A stretch of 64,000 bases of DNA. Origin: Phyto melanocephala (lineage: Eukaryota > Arthropoda > Insecta > Diptera > Rhinophoridae). Made by a program: the position numbers and the translations under genes. Positions 32,996-43,214 of the stretch are shown here, piece by piece; the first letter of the stretch is position 1, and each line of letters opens with the position of its first letter. A model generated the notes under the pieces. The model did not search any database. It saw only the letters and a list, made by a program, of their open reading frames with translations, and was not told the DNA's origin. Where the stretch lies: contig OW799235.1 of NCBI GenBank assembly GCA_941918925.1, positions 35,920,701 to 35,984,700 of the forward strand, given 5' to 3'.

Positions 32996-34784
32996 CTTTA
33001 GGTAATAAAACTACCTTGGCCATTTTCCACTTATTTGGAAAATATGAGTTATTTAGCATATTGTTGAATAGATTACAGTAGTAAAAAATTAATTGCTTTG
33101 GAATTTTTTTTAATATTATATTTGGTATTTTGTCAATACCAAATGATGTTTTGCTTTTTAAGCTGGAAAAAATATAGACTATGCTATCTCTGGTAATAAA
33201 ATAATTTTCCGCCTGTAATTCACTTAGACTGTCAGATTTCTTCTCAAAGTTAAAGCTGGTAATTGTCCTTTGAGTAGATTCAACATTGTTCTTTATTTCT
33301 AAGAAGTTTTTGATTGAATTATCTATTCTAACATGTAGCGAATTTTTCATGTTTATTTGTTTAGATGAATGTATTTCCTCTAGGAAGCTGCCAATAGTGT
33401 TAAGTATTTGTTCTTGATCTCGCACTATAAATTGATCAAGACTATCTTTTCCCAAGCTATTTGGATTTATTCCTGCATTACGAATTAAATGCGCAGAGTT
33501 TTCGTGAATCTTAATGCTTGTAAGATCTAGGGATTTACCTTTCTTAAAATTTTTTTTAATTTCTCTAAACATATTTCCTGGTTCTTTTGTATCAATACTT
33601 GAAAACTTTTGTTTTATATGTTCGTTAAGAGCTATTAAGATATTGTCATTAATTAATTTCTTAACTAATTTTAGTTTAGTTTTTATTAATTTTATCGTGG
33701 GTTCAGACAATGAAATTTCCAATCTGTTGTGCCTTTTTATAAAAGTAAGAATTTTACTCTTTTCTTTATGGAGTTTCCTTAAAACTGAATTTTCTATTTT
33801 TGAAAAGTAATCTTGTGGTTTAATCTTTGGTGTAGCATTTTCTATAGCACTCAATATAATATCATTTATTTGGTCTAGGTAATAATCTACTTCATTGTTT
33901 GAAAGATTTCGTGTATTTGGTATTTCAAGTACGTCCTCAAGTTTATTTAAGATGATTTTTTCAAATTTCTTCCAGTTTGTTGAATTGTAATTGTATTTGT
34001 ATACTATCGGTTCAGTTAGAAATGAAAAAGGTTGCTCTTGATTCATTAAAGCGCATATTTGTACAGCATTATGATCACTATCGTAATCTAGGGTGCTAAG
34101 GCTGTTGCTAGTATTATTTTCACCATGTATATGTAATCTGCAATCAGCAATACAGATATCAAGATATGACTGTGAACGGGGAAATGATGGTAAACATGAA
34201 GCATAAAGTTTACATCTAAAGTTAAGTTCATTATCTAACAACCATTCTCTAAGTTTGTTTCCCTTTGGGTTATTAATTGAATTTCCCCAATCATTATGCT
34301 TACAATTTAAATCACCAGCTAGAATATAATAATTATTTATATTTTGGAGGTCTAGCGCTTCAAAGAGCTTGCTTAGTTCTATTTTTAAATTATAATCATT
34401 ATTTCCAGCTGGATAATAAGCTGATATTATAAATAGAGAACTATTGTCAGGCATAGGTATTTTAATTATACATGCTTCCAAATAGTTTAATGTGTTTAAG
34501 CTACCACATGTATAGTTTTTATATTTGAGATCATTTTTTATTAAAATAGCGGTCCCACCTCCCATTAAAGCATTTTTCCTATCCTTTCGAATAGTACTAT
34601 AATTATAAAAGTTTAGCTTATGCCTAGAATTTAATTTGGTTTCATTTAGTAGCATGATATCTGGATTATGATTATTTAAAAATTGTTGAAGATTATATCT
34701 TCTATCTATCTTTATTAAGGAATTTACATTAATTTGAATTATTTTTAGTTTTTTAGTTATAATATTTATTTGTTCATTTGCCAT
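32937..34784 (-). CDS. ORF2 first part: AP-like endonuclease and start of RT
   Basis: This is the 5' piece of LINE ORF2, starting at ATG two nucleotides after the ORF1 stop. The endonuclease that nicks target DNA spans about residues 10-245: QINVNSL (Asn19/21), LLNETKL (Glu48), AGDLNC (Asp158, Asn160), SYLDI (Asp209) and YDSDHNA (Asp237, His238), the full catalytic set. After a Lys-rich linker the RT begins about residue 550 with TSFGIDKIPNIILKKIPK and KWKMAKVVLLPKGDK. A frameshift next to VVLLPKGDK makes the last residues aberrant and ends the frame early. The RT continues in 31553-32995. Confidence 0.93.
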   Translation of the reverse strand: MANEQINIITKKLKIIQINVNSLIKIDRRYNLQQFLNNHNPDIMLLNETKLNSRHKLNFYNYSTIRKDRKNALMGGGTAILIKNDLKYKNYTCGSLNTLNYLEACIIKIPMPDNSSLFIISAYYPAGNNDYNLKIELSKLFEALDLQNINNYYILAGDLNCKHNDWGNSINNPKGNKLREWLLDNELNFRCKLYASCLPSFPRSQSYLDICIADCRLHIHGENNTSNSLSTLDYDSDHNAVQICALMNQEQPFSFLTEPIVYKYNYNSTNWKKFEKIILNKLEDVLEIPNTRNLSNNEVDYYLDQINDIILSAIENATPKIKPQDYFSKIENSVLRKLHKEKSKILTFIKRHNRLEISLSEPTIKLIKTKLKLVKKLINDNILIALNEHIKQKFSSIDTKEPGNMFREIKKNFKKGKSLDLTSIKIHENSAHLIRNAGINPNSLGKDSLDQFIVRDQEQILNTIGSFLEEIHSSKQINMKNSLHVRIDNSIKNFLEIKNNVESTQRTITSFNFEKKSDSLSELQAENYFITRDSIVYIFSSLKSKTSFGIDKIPNIILKKIPKQLIFYYCNLFNNMLNNSYFPNKWKMAKVVLLPKGDKGMSSKKFKANKLTSKY

Positions 34785-34786
34785 TT

Positions 34787-36103
34787 TTATACACCAACCA
34801 TGGAAAAAATTGCGTCTATACGAGACGTTTGTAAGTTAAGCTGTTTTTGCAAGTTATCTATTTGGTTAGTTAGACTAAACATCATATTTTTTAATTCCAT
34901 TAGAAATGTATTACTTGTATTTCCTAAATTGTGAGTTTCATTATTTATATTGTTATTTTCTTTTAGAATATTTGCATAACTATTTTCAGAATAATTGTGT
35001 GTATTGTTTTCTACAAAATGTTTTTTCTTAGCTCTAAGTTTTTTCTGGAGTTCTTTGTACTTTTCACACCCTTTATACGAAGCTGGGTGGCCAAATTTTT
35101 TACATAGTACACAGTATAATTTTTCTTTTTCGCTAGAATCAACATCGTTAAGGGGACACTTTCCCTTTTCATGATCCGATCCGCATTTCACGCATTTAGA
35201 TGGAAGAAAACAATTTGCGGAGCTATGAAAGAACCCTTGGCAGTTACGACATTGCGTAATTTCTGGTCGTTTTAACGGTTCCCATTTTATACAACGATAA
35301 AACAATATTTTAATATTTTTTAACTTGTAAACACTACTTTCTGGTGAAACTTGCACCATAAATATTGGCAGTGTATAACCCTTTTCGACAGATGTTTTAG
35401 TTGAAAATTGAGTGACTTTGATAAATTTCAAATCTTCACATTGAAACTGTTCCAGTTCCTTTAGTATCTCTTCTGCAGATTGGTTGGCTTCAAGACCTTT
35501 TAATAAATATGTTTTTGTTTTTATACCTTTAGGCGTAAAGGTAAAAAATTTAGCTTTAGTCTTTTCTAAATAAGATTTCACTTTGAGAAAGTCATTTAAG
35601 GTGGTCATAAATAATTGTTTTTTATTTCTAAATTGTTTAATTTGAAATTCTTTTATTTTTAAACCATTTTTTATAAATTCGATTAAGTCATTAGTTTCAA
35701 TATCAATTATATTGATTGGGGGTATCTTTTTGTTAATGTTTTTTTCAGTATCAACCACTGTGTTGGAATTTACATGCATCGTTGCTGTGTTTATATTTGC
35801 ATTGTGCACTTTACTCATAGTTTCAATTGCTGAATTCAATTTTTTAGCTTTTTCATTACTTTCTCTCACATGTTTTTCAAATTTGTTTAGTTGCTCTTTA
35901 TCACACTGAGAGTCAATATCTAGCAAAGAGTAATAATTTTGTTTTTTTTGTTTAGAATACGGCAATTCCATATTGTCTACTGTTCTTTTTCTTTTATTTT
36001 CAACATTATTAACATTATTAATACATTTTTTAATTTCAATGTTTTTTGATTTTTGGTTTTTGAGCAATAAGCTCAAACTCATTGTTTTACACTGCTTATG
36101 CAC
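34787..36103 (-). CDS. ORF1: gag-like nucleic-acid-binding protein
   Basis: 438 codons, intact. This protein coats the element RNA in LINE ribonucleoprotein particles. A basic, Asn/Lys-rich N-terminus (to about 130) precedes a domain around 185-275 with KTKTYLLKGLEANQSAEEIL, resembling the RRM-like/PRE domain of insect LINE gags. Three Cys/His knuckles follow: Cys285-Cys288-His293-Cys298, Cys304-Cys307-His311-Cys316 and Cys331-Cys334-His339-Cys346. A C-terminal coiled-coil-like stretch (about 405-430, IDNLQKQLNLQTSRID) may mediate oligomerisation. Two in-frame Met codons lie near the start (1 and 8); the first is used here. ORF2 starts 2 nt downstream, so termination-reinitiation is likely. 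Confidence 0.93.
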   Translation of the reverse strand: MHKQCKTMSLSLLLKNQKSKNIEIKKCINNVNNVENKRKRTVDNMELPYSKQKKQNYYSLLDIDSQCDKEQLNKFEKHVRESNEKAKKLNSAIETMSKVHNANINTATMHVNSNTVVDTEKNINKKIPPINIIDIETNDLIEFIKNGLKIKEFQIKQFRNKKQLFMTTLNDFLKVKSYLEKTKAKFFTFTPKGIKTKTYLLKGLEANQSAEEILKELEQFQCEDLKFIKVTQFSTKTSVEKGYTLPIFMVQVSPESSVYKLKNIKILFYRCIKWEPLKRPEITQCRNCQGFFHSSANCFLPSKCVKCGSDHEKGKCPLNDVDSSEKEKLYCVLCKKFGHPASYKGCEKYKELQKKLRAKKKHFVENNTHNYSENSYANILKENNNINNETHNLGNTSNTFLMELKNMMFSLTNQIDNLQKQLNLQTSRIDAIFSMVGV

Positions 36104-36254
36104 TTAGTTTTATTTATTTTCAGATTTATAAAGAAAATAAATATTAACAAGTCTATGCCTGTAACACGAAAGTAAAAGCTAAGTTTGTAACACTCAGTAA
36201 TTATTCTGATCTCCGCAATGCGTCTGTTGCTCATCACGGTCTCGATCGAACTCC

Positions 36255-36268
36255 CTAAAAATGTATAT
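36255..36268. repeat. 5' target site duplication of the Jockey-type LINE
   Basis: CTAAAAATGTATAT, identical to 31238-31251. It lies directly against the element 5' end (GGAGTTCGATCG on the minus strand). Confidence 0.9.
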
Positions 36269-36828
36269 TTATATATAAAAAAGCTAGTTAAATGCGGGAC
36301 GAATTACTGACGTCAATTAAAATTTTTGTATTGTTTCAAAATTAATTAGTTAATTTGTTAGTTCAAATTAATTTTTTATTCGGCACTTAATTCTTGCCAA
36401 CCTTTCTGCAACACCTTCAAAATTTTCAAAATATATTTTATGTACAGATACAGTTATTTACAGCAAATATAGAAAAAGAGACTAATGATAATCTACACGC
36501 AAAGAAAAACCATGGTTACGACATGATCACGACGGTCATATTATTTTTTCTAAAACAATATTTGGTTGTCGAAAACAAGTAATAGTTATTTTTGTTTCAT
36601 TTCATTATATATTTTGTCACGATAATCAATCATTTGTTTGAATTGTATCATTAAATGTTTACTTTTTGTAAAAATTTCAAAATAGTTATCATCTAAAAAT
36701 AGTATGATTTAAAAAAATTAATTTGACAAAAATAACATTTTATTCAAAATCATTAAAAATTAAAAATAATCATTAAATAATAAGTGAAACAACAGTATGA
36801 TTACAAAATAATCAAGCTATGATATTTT

Positions 36829-37457
36829 TATACCCTTCACACAGTGAAAAAGGGTATATATAGGTTTGTCATTCCGTGTGAAATTTCTACAATTTTCATT
36901 TCCGACCCCATAAAGTCTGTCCGTCTGACCGTCTGTCCGTGTGTATGTTGAAATCAACTTTTTGAAGCCCCCCGACATAGGTTAGACCCGGGTAAGGTAT
37001 TAAAATATCAGAAATATTTGGGAGTAGATCGGTATTGAAAATCAGAAACATTGGTACATAAACAACTGAGATATGAGCAAAAACCCACGACCACCTCGAT
37101 TTTTTTTTCACAAAAACAACATTACAACAAAAACATACATACAAACGTGTATACTGGTTAGAGAAAACGTGGCATCGAATCCCAGCTAAGCCAAAAAAAT
37201 TTTTTTTAAAATTTTTTTTTTAATTTTTTTTTATTTTTTTTATTTTTTATTTAATATATTATTTATATTTTTATTATAATTTTTTTTTACATTTTTTTTT
37301 TAATTTTTTTATATTTTTTTTTTTGTTTTATATATATTATAAATATTATATTATTTCATATGGGATGAATGGTGACTTAAACTACTGTTATTGCATGACT
37401 ACACGTTGTGAAGGGTATATAAGATTCGGCACGGCCGAATATAGCGCTCTTACTTGT
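36829..37457 (+). mobile_element. DINE-1/Helentron-like element, group II, full length
   Basis: The 5' end TATACCCTTCACACAGTG pairs with its own AAGGGTATA. It is followed by GACCCCATAAAG, a GTCCGTCTGACCGTCTGTCC tract, TTTTTGAAGCCCCCCGACAT and a GAGATATGAGCAAAAACCCA module. After an A/T-only block comes the subterminal GTGAAGGGTATA, inverted to the 5' TATACCCTTCAC. Then come the stem-loop ATTCGGC-ACG-GCCGAAT (37424-37440) and ATAGCGCTCTTACTTGTTTT. Subterminal inverted repeats with one 3' hairpin are the Helentron/HINE layout. Confidence 0.88.
37191..37345. repeat. Low-complexity A/T block inside the group II element
   Basis: Almost pure T with A interruptions. It occupies the same position as the A/T blocks at about 48800-48940, 51405-51570, 61630-61858 and 62815-63060 and varies in length. 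Confidence 0.9.
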
Positions 37458-37875
37458 TTTAATAATAATTTGATTTCAATTGTTCTTCTTCTTGCTGAAT
37501 AAATTTTTGTTATTTTAAAAGTTTGAGATGTCAAAAAAAGGAACAAAAATTTTGAAAAATTAAAAAAAATTTAAAAATAAACGATAAAATGTAAAAAAAT
37601 ATTGGTATAAAAACTACAATTAAATTGGTGAGTACAAGCAACATGTGCATGTGTTTAACTAACAGCAACAGACAATAATTTGCCGTAAAAAAGCAAAGAT
37701 TGTCAATTTCAATTGCAGTCATATATATGATTATTGAATGATGCTTGAATTAAACATAATAATGATAACTGGTAACTGGTAACCATTATTATTTTAAACA
37801 TAATCATACAATTCAATCATAGTATGTTGCTCTTCGATTATGGTTACCACAACCATATTTTTTCTTTGCGTGTAG

Positions 37876-38231
37876 AATGTACAACCTCAACTTTAACCCT
37901 TTCGCTCCTAATGGGATATATGTGTCCTACTGAATGTTCACAATGCACTAGAAATGTCTCATTTAGTTATTAAGAGGTTTAAGAACAGTTTAAAAATAGT
38001 TTTGCGTACTATCATAACGCTTGTTGTGTATTCATTAACAAAGTGTAGTGGTATCAAGTTGCTTTAGTGTTGTTTTTTCTAAAATACTTAAAATCATAAT
38101 TGAAAAGAGAAAAAAGATCTGATAAATTTTTTTTTATTTTTTTTTTATTTTCACGCGACAACATATCCCATTTGGCTTTTACAGTGGGGCATATACATAC
38201 ATATATCCGAATACGAGTAAAGTGTAAAATT
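37876..38231. other. AT-rich stretch, nothing recognised
   Basis: No coding or repeat signature was seen. Confidence 0.4.
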
Positions 38232-39120
38232 AACAAGTAACTATAATAACTATAATCTTTTATACCCAGCACCAATTTGATGTACTTTAATAGCACAAAA
38301 TTTATTGTTTTTTTTTAAACAGAAATCGCTATGGAATAATCTCTTTATACTGAAAAATATGTATCACTTTCTTCGTATAAATTCGATATGCTAGTAAAAT
38401 GTTTTCGTAAATTTAGTCTTTCAATGAAAGTGGGCGTTAAAGTAGACGTGTCAATGTAGTTTTCACTAATAAATTCAACTCAGATATTTCAATATAGAGT
38501 CAGCTATTCCTCCAAAATATTTAGAGAAATTATATGAATTTAAGATAAAGCGTAATATGGAATGTGCACGTAAAAGTGGAGGTGTCACATTTATTTTCCG
38601 CTAGTACAAAGCCTTTGACCAAAAAGCAATGTTTGCAAAATTTCAGGATCAAACATACACTGTGCGTTATAAATTTTCGTATGCTTTGATCTACAACTCC
38701 TTTCCTAACTTATAGATTTAAGCAGTTTTCGGGGGAAAATACTTTTTTTGCTCAGGAAGTATACATTCTAAGTTTCATAGTTCTACGTTAATGCGTTTGG
38801 ACAAAATTTTATTTTATTCGATGTTGGAAGGACATGTTTTTTTTTACCTATTCCTGCATTATGAGCTATAACTCTCTTCCTAATATTCCGATTTCGCTCA
38901 TTTTTAGTACCAAACATACCTTGTGTATAAGAAATATTCTGGCTTTTTCGATCCGACCTCTATCGTGCTTTCTATAGACGGACAGACAGGCGGACATAGC
39001 TAGAGCGTCATAAAATTAAACCACGATTCAGAATATATATACTTTATGGGGTATAAAATGGACATTTCGATGTGTTACAAACGGAATGACAAAATGAACA
39101 TACCTCTACCATTTTTTTAA
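38232..39120 (-). mobile_element. DINE-1/Helentron-like element, group I
   Basis: Reversed group I order: a degenerate hairpin end, TATACCCAGCACCAATTTG, AAGTGGGCGTTAAAGTAGAC, GAGCTATAACTCTCTTCCTA, GGACAGACAGGCGGACATAG, ATATATACTTTATGGGG and a CTACCATTTTTTT end. It carries no mariner-type insertion, and the 3' hairpin is lost. Non-coding. Confidence 0.8.
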
Positions 39121-39222
39121 TCAATTATAAATTTGCTCACAGCGATCAAACTTATTTAAAACTGGTTTTCTAGTTATCACACATATTTATTATAAATAAA
39201 TGAATTATGTATATACAATCTA

Positions 39223-39766
39223 TCTATATATATAAAAGTGAAACTCTGTGTGTGTGTTTGTGCGTTTGTGTGTTAGCTATAGACTCCGAAACCGTAGAGC
39301 CGATCGGATTCAAACTTTGGCAAGTTGTTGTACTCATTTAGGGGTTATGGGTGTTAAAAAGTGGACAGTGCCACGCCCATAAAAAGACGTTATAATTTTT
39401 AGCTTCTTGCACTTGACCAATTTTCTGAAACTTTGCATACATTTTGAGCTGTCATGATTATATAATTTCGTAATCAGAAAAGTGGGCATTGCAGCCCCCA
39501 TTAAAAATAAGTTATTATTTTAGCTATTTCCACGCATTCCAACGGTTCCCACCGATTTACATTTCAACTTCAAGGAACTACAGTTTCCAGTTCGCCTTGC
39601 CTTCGCTATTACCATCAACAAAACACAAAGACATTCTCTGCGTGTTGCTAGATTGAATTTGAAAAATCCATGCTTTTCACATGGCCAGCTGTACGTCGCA
39701 TGCATGCTGTTTGCATGCCTAAAGAGTTACCTTATCTATAAAGAAGAAATACTTTCAGACATCTAA
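39223..39766 (+). mobile_element. Helitron-like element with a helicase remnant
   Basis: It starts TCTATATATATAAAAGTG after an A and repeats the 5' module of the 1282 and 16804 copies (GACTCCGAAACCG, GCCACGCCCATAAAAAG). At about 39524 it passes directly into a Helitron helicase C-terminal fragment in the same orientation. The 3' end past 39766 is not recognised. Confidence 0.65.
39524..39766 (+). pseudogene. Helitron PIF1-like helicase C-terminal fragment
   Basis: The open frame of about 80 codons to TAA reads LFPRIPTVPTDLHFNFKELQ, then FPVRLAFAITINKTQRHSL and NLKNPCFSHGQLYVACMLFA. In intact Helitron RepHel proteins this is the last part of the SF1 helicase: the AFAMTINKAQGQSL motif (V/VI-like) and CFSHGQLYVACSR. 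The Q-R-H replacement of Q-G-Q, the loss of the SR after VAC and the truncation show it is dead. A GC-richer island than its flanks. Confidence 0.85.
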
Positions 39767-42339
39767 AAAATTATCCTGTACACAAAAACCAAATAAGGAG
39801 TTTTAAATATTGTTACACAAAAGCTTAATTAGATTTAAGTTTCACTATTTTAATCTACATTAAGTTAATTTACATTTTTTAGATTTTATTTAAAAATTTT
39901 GGCCACATTAAAATTATTAACAACGCCCACTGTGTAGCATACTTTCGGGATGTCTGTAAGAGAATTAATTTTAGAATTTACACTGTTTCTCGACACAGTA
40001 TCATAGTATAAGTATAAGGAATCTACAGCAAGGAGTAGAAGTTGTATATAAGGCACATAAATGAGTATCACGTTCAATTAAATAATAGCGAAAAACTTAA
40101 AAAACTGTAAAATATAATAAAATAAAAAATGTTATAAATGACGTAAATTTTAAGATTGTTGCTTAATGGTTGCAAACAAAATAATCCCGATTTATTTAAA
40201 GGATATATAAGTCAATGTTTGTAAAAGATATTAAGTAATATAATAATCATTAATACAATTTTTAAATTTTTCTCTAATAAGTTATTTCGTAATTAATTAT
40301 TTTGGATATGAAATCAGTTTTATAGATTTTCTTTTTGGAATATTAAAAAAATCAAGAGTTTAGGCTTTTTTAAAATAATTCATTTATAGCAACGTTCTTT
40401 ACTTTTCTTCTCTATTCTTTTCTGTTTTGTTGCCTGTGAAAATAGATGTGACATATTTTTTCACATTACTTGTGGCATAACTGACAGATATTTATCGTTT
40501 TTATTTACATAGTTTTTACATAGTTTTTCAGTTATACAGTTATCCAATTGCCTACACACTCACACTCATGTAAACATAGTGTCTGTATGGCGGTGTAAAT
40601 AGATGTGTGTGTGTAGAGTGTTAACTGTATGAAGGACCTTTTGTCTGACTGTTAGTCCAACTGACATGTTTTTAAGATGTATGTTTTATTACGGGGTACA
40701 TGCATGTTTATCAATATTCCGACAGTATGACTGACTGAGCTTAAAAATGTTTCGGTTGGGTTTTGTTGATGGTGCTGTTAGTATAGTAGTTGAAATCTCC
40801 TTCTCTTGGGATGTTCTAAAATGTTTTGCGTTTATTTGTCTACTTTTTGTTGGTTTGTGACTGCCACCATGTATGCGAGTGAGCGAATACATGTATGTAC
40901 GTAAGTGTGAGAGTTTGTGCCATTTTATTTGATAAACGTGCTTGGAATTATAGTTGAGTATAGTTGGAGTGCAAAATATTGCCACTTTAAGGAAAACAAA
41001 CAAGCCTTCCCATCCAAAAGCAGAATAAAATGTAAACCGACAAACACTCACACATTATTTCGTTCATTTGTTCGTTTATTTCATGACTGAACGTAAGAAA
41101 AAACCCTATTAGTTAAAAACGGCTATTTGCAAAAGAGTTTAAATGGCATATCTGTGTTTATTAAATGTGTATGTTAATAACTCTATGTGTTTGTATGTGT
41201 TAGGGGGTGTGTGCAATTGTGTAAGTGGCCATGCGAGTGTGTGTGTTAATAGATATTATAAATGATTGTAGGCTTGGTTCGCCAGATATATGCGTTTGAA
41301 TTTAGTATCTATGAATGCTTTAATACTTGTACAACAACAATGTCATATGAACATATGTATTTCATTTGGTATGTAGTATATGTATGTGTTGCATGTATGT
41401 GTACCCAATAACTTTTTTAAATTTAAAATGTTTTTTAACTTATTGGGTTGTTATTTGAAATATGATACATTTTCATTACAAACATTTTTCATGCCATTTC
41501 CATTTATGTGAACTCTGTTCTCTCAAATTGATAATTTGCTTTTGCACATTTACAGTTTGAAACTTATTCCTTTTGAAATTTCGACCTTTTCAAAGAAAAT
41601 TCTAGAATATTTGATAAATTCTTCCATATTTACAATTTTCAAATTTGCCATTAACTCAATATTTAGCGTGGTTTTTGTTGCTAACCGTACTGGTGTCGTA
41701 TTATGCTTGCCTTTTTTGTTTTTATTAAAATTTTCCTACAAATAAATCCTTTGGGTATTGAAATTTTATAATAGTCTTAAGTATACTTCTCAGTTTTCAG
41801 GCCTCAATATGAAAAGATTAATTTAAAACTTATTTACAATAAACTTTGAAGAAAATGTAAATATTAGGCAATATGTTGTATATTATTACTATGTATATAC
41901 ATATGTACGAACGTATATACATACGTACATATGTTACTAAGTATATACATACGTACATGCATATATACATACATACAATATAATTTGTCTTTATATGACA
42001 AAGCGAAACTGAAGCGCCTCGTTTTTAAAATTGTATAAAATTATATTTAATTAAATTGAATGAGATACGTTTTAATTTTTTACGTAAAATATATAAAAAT
42101 TTTTGGATCCACAATAACCTTTCAACTAATACTTTTGAGAAAACCCACTTCACTTTAACAATTATTGAATAAAAATTCGACAAATAAAATATATTGACTG
42201 ACAGCTAGTTGTTACATCAATGTGGCTGTCCGCTATTACCATTTAGGCCAAGGAACACAATACGTTATAACGCTTTATCGCTTTCAAGGCTTATGTCAAG
42301 AAAAGTTAAAGTAGTGTGTGTGTATTGGTTCATATTACA
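39767..42339. other. AT-rich stretch, no gene recognised
   Basis: A minus-strand reading frame at 40689-41051 (120 codons) is unrecognised and may be chance. TATG/CATA-rich DNA lies at 41890-41980 and a TG-rich stretch at 41160-41250. Confidence 0.4.
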
Positions 42340-43214
42340 AACAAGTAAGAGCACTATATTCGGCTGTGCCGAATATTTTACACCCACCACCAATTTTGTG
42401 TACATATAAAGCACAATATTTATTATTTTGTTAATCGCTATGGAATAATGTCTTTATAATAAAATATGTATCACTTTCTTTGTTGAGGGTGGTTAAATTT
42501 TAAGGGCCCATGTTGAAGGTGAACTACACCTAGTCTTTGAATTAGTTTTCTGCATTTCATTTGACATGTCTGAATCTCAAATTTACTCAATTTGATCCGT
42601 GGAAAGATACGCAAATGAGCAACGCGTTAAAGTTATTCAGGTTTTCTTATAAAAATGGGCGTTCAAATCAAAATGCATTTTGCGCACTTGGTAATTCTTT
42701 TGATCAACATAATCGTTCAAATTAGTCCACAATCGGGAGAATTGTAAAAAATATTAAAATTTCTGCAAAACAGGTCTGTATAAAATGTTAGAAAATCTGT
42801 AAATGCTTCGACTCGAGAAATATATATTCGAAGTTTCATGACTCTACGTTAATGCGTTTGGACAAAATTCCATTTTATTCGATGTTCGAAGGACACGGTT
42901 TTTTCGACCTACTCTTGCTTTACGAGCTATAAAACTTTTCCTAATATTTCGATTTAGCCCATTTTTAATACCAAACAAACCTTGTCTATAAGAAAGATTC
43001 TGGCAAAATTTAAGCCTTAGCTTTTTCGGTGCGACCTCTATCGTGCTTTCAACAGACGGACAGACGGATGGACATAGCTAGATCGTCATCAAATCAAATC
43101 CTGATTCAGAATATATATACTTTATGGGGTCTAAAATGGATATTTCGATGTGTTACAAACGGAATGACAAAATGAATATGACCCCACCATTTTTTTGGTG
43201 GGTGGCGGGTATAA
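42340..43214 (-). mobile_element. DINE-1/Helentron-like group I element carrying a mariner-type insertion
   Basis: The left edge AACAAGTAAGAGCACTATAT with the ATTCGGCTGTGCCGAAT hairpin, then CACCCACCACCAATTTTG. The right edge is CCCCACCATTTTTTTGGTGG and GGCGGGTATA. The group I core and GACGGACAGACGGATGGACA tract are present. A truncated mariner-type element occupies 42485-42795. Confidence 0.88.
42485..42795 (+). mobile_element. Mariner-type insertion, copy B, one end only
   Basis: Starts GAGGGTGGTTAAATTTTAAG. It encodes a plus-strand relic of the transposase HTH (the ERYANEQR-type start near 42600) and then breaks off into group I sequence near 42800. The opposite end is missing. Confidence 0.75.

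Larger units (their letters stand above)
31252..36254 (-). mobile_element. Full-length Jockey-type non-LTR retrotransposon
   Basis: About 5.0 kb on the minus strand: a 5' UTR of about 150 bp, ORF1 (gag-like), ORF2 (endonuclease and reverse transcriptase), a 3' UTR of about 280 bp and a poly(A) tail (seen as 19-20 T at 31251-31270). The target duplication CTAAAAATGTATAT lies at 31238-31251 and 36255-36268, overlapping the tail by a base or so. Complete duplications, an intact ORF1 and a single frameshift in ORF2 mark a young insertion. The lack of RNase H after the RT and the three Cys/His knuckles in ORF1 favour the Jockey clade. Confidence 0.95.
36493..37875. mobile_element. TIR element with CTACACGCAAAGAAAAA ends, interrupted
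   Basis: The left end CTACACGCAAAGAAAAACCA and the right end TTTTTTCTTTGCGTGTAG are inverted repeats. The next inner bases (ATGGTTACGAC against GTTACCACAACCAT) also match in part. Without the Helentron-like copy inside (36829-37457) it would be about 750 bp. No transposase seen and the target duplication is unclear. Confidence 0.7.

Noticed and set aside
33514..33810. Plus-strand ORFs opposite the LINE (also 32256, 32730, 35712)
   Set aside because: They are antisense shadows of the ORF1/ORF2 coding strand.
37150..37190. tRNA-like segment GGCATCGAATCCCAGCTAAG in group II elements
   Set aside because: It recalls a tRNA T-arm/B box, but there is no complete cloverleaf, no 5' half and only about 3 bp of T-stem pairing.
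40689..41051. 120-codon minus-strand ORF
   Set aside because: Not recognised, no domain motif, and it overlaps TG-rich low-complexity DNA; may be chance, so it is mentioned only in the gap note.
41890..41980. Possible CRISPR-like array of TACATACG repeats
   Set aside because: It is a degenerate TATG/CATA microsatellite without unique spacers, and the genome is eukaryotic.
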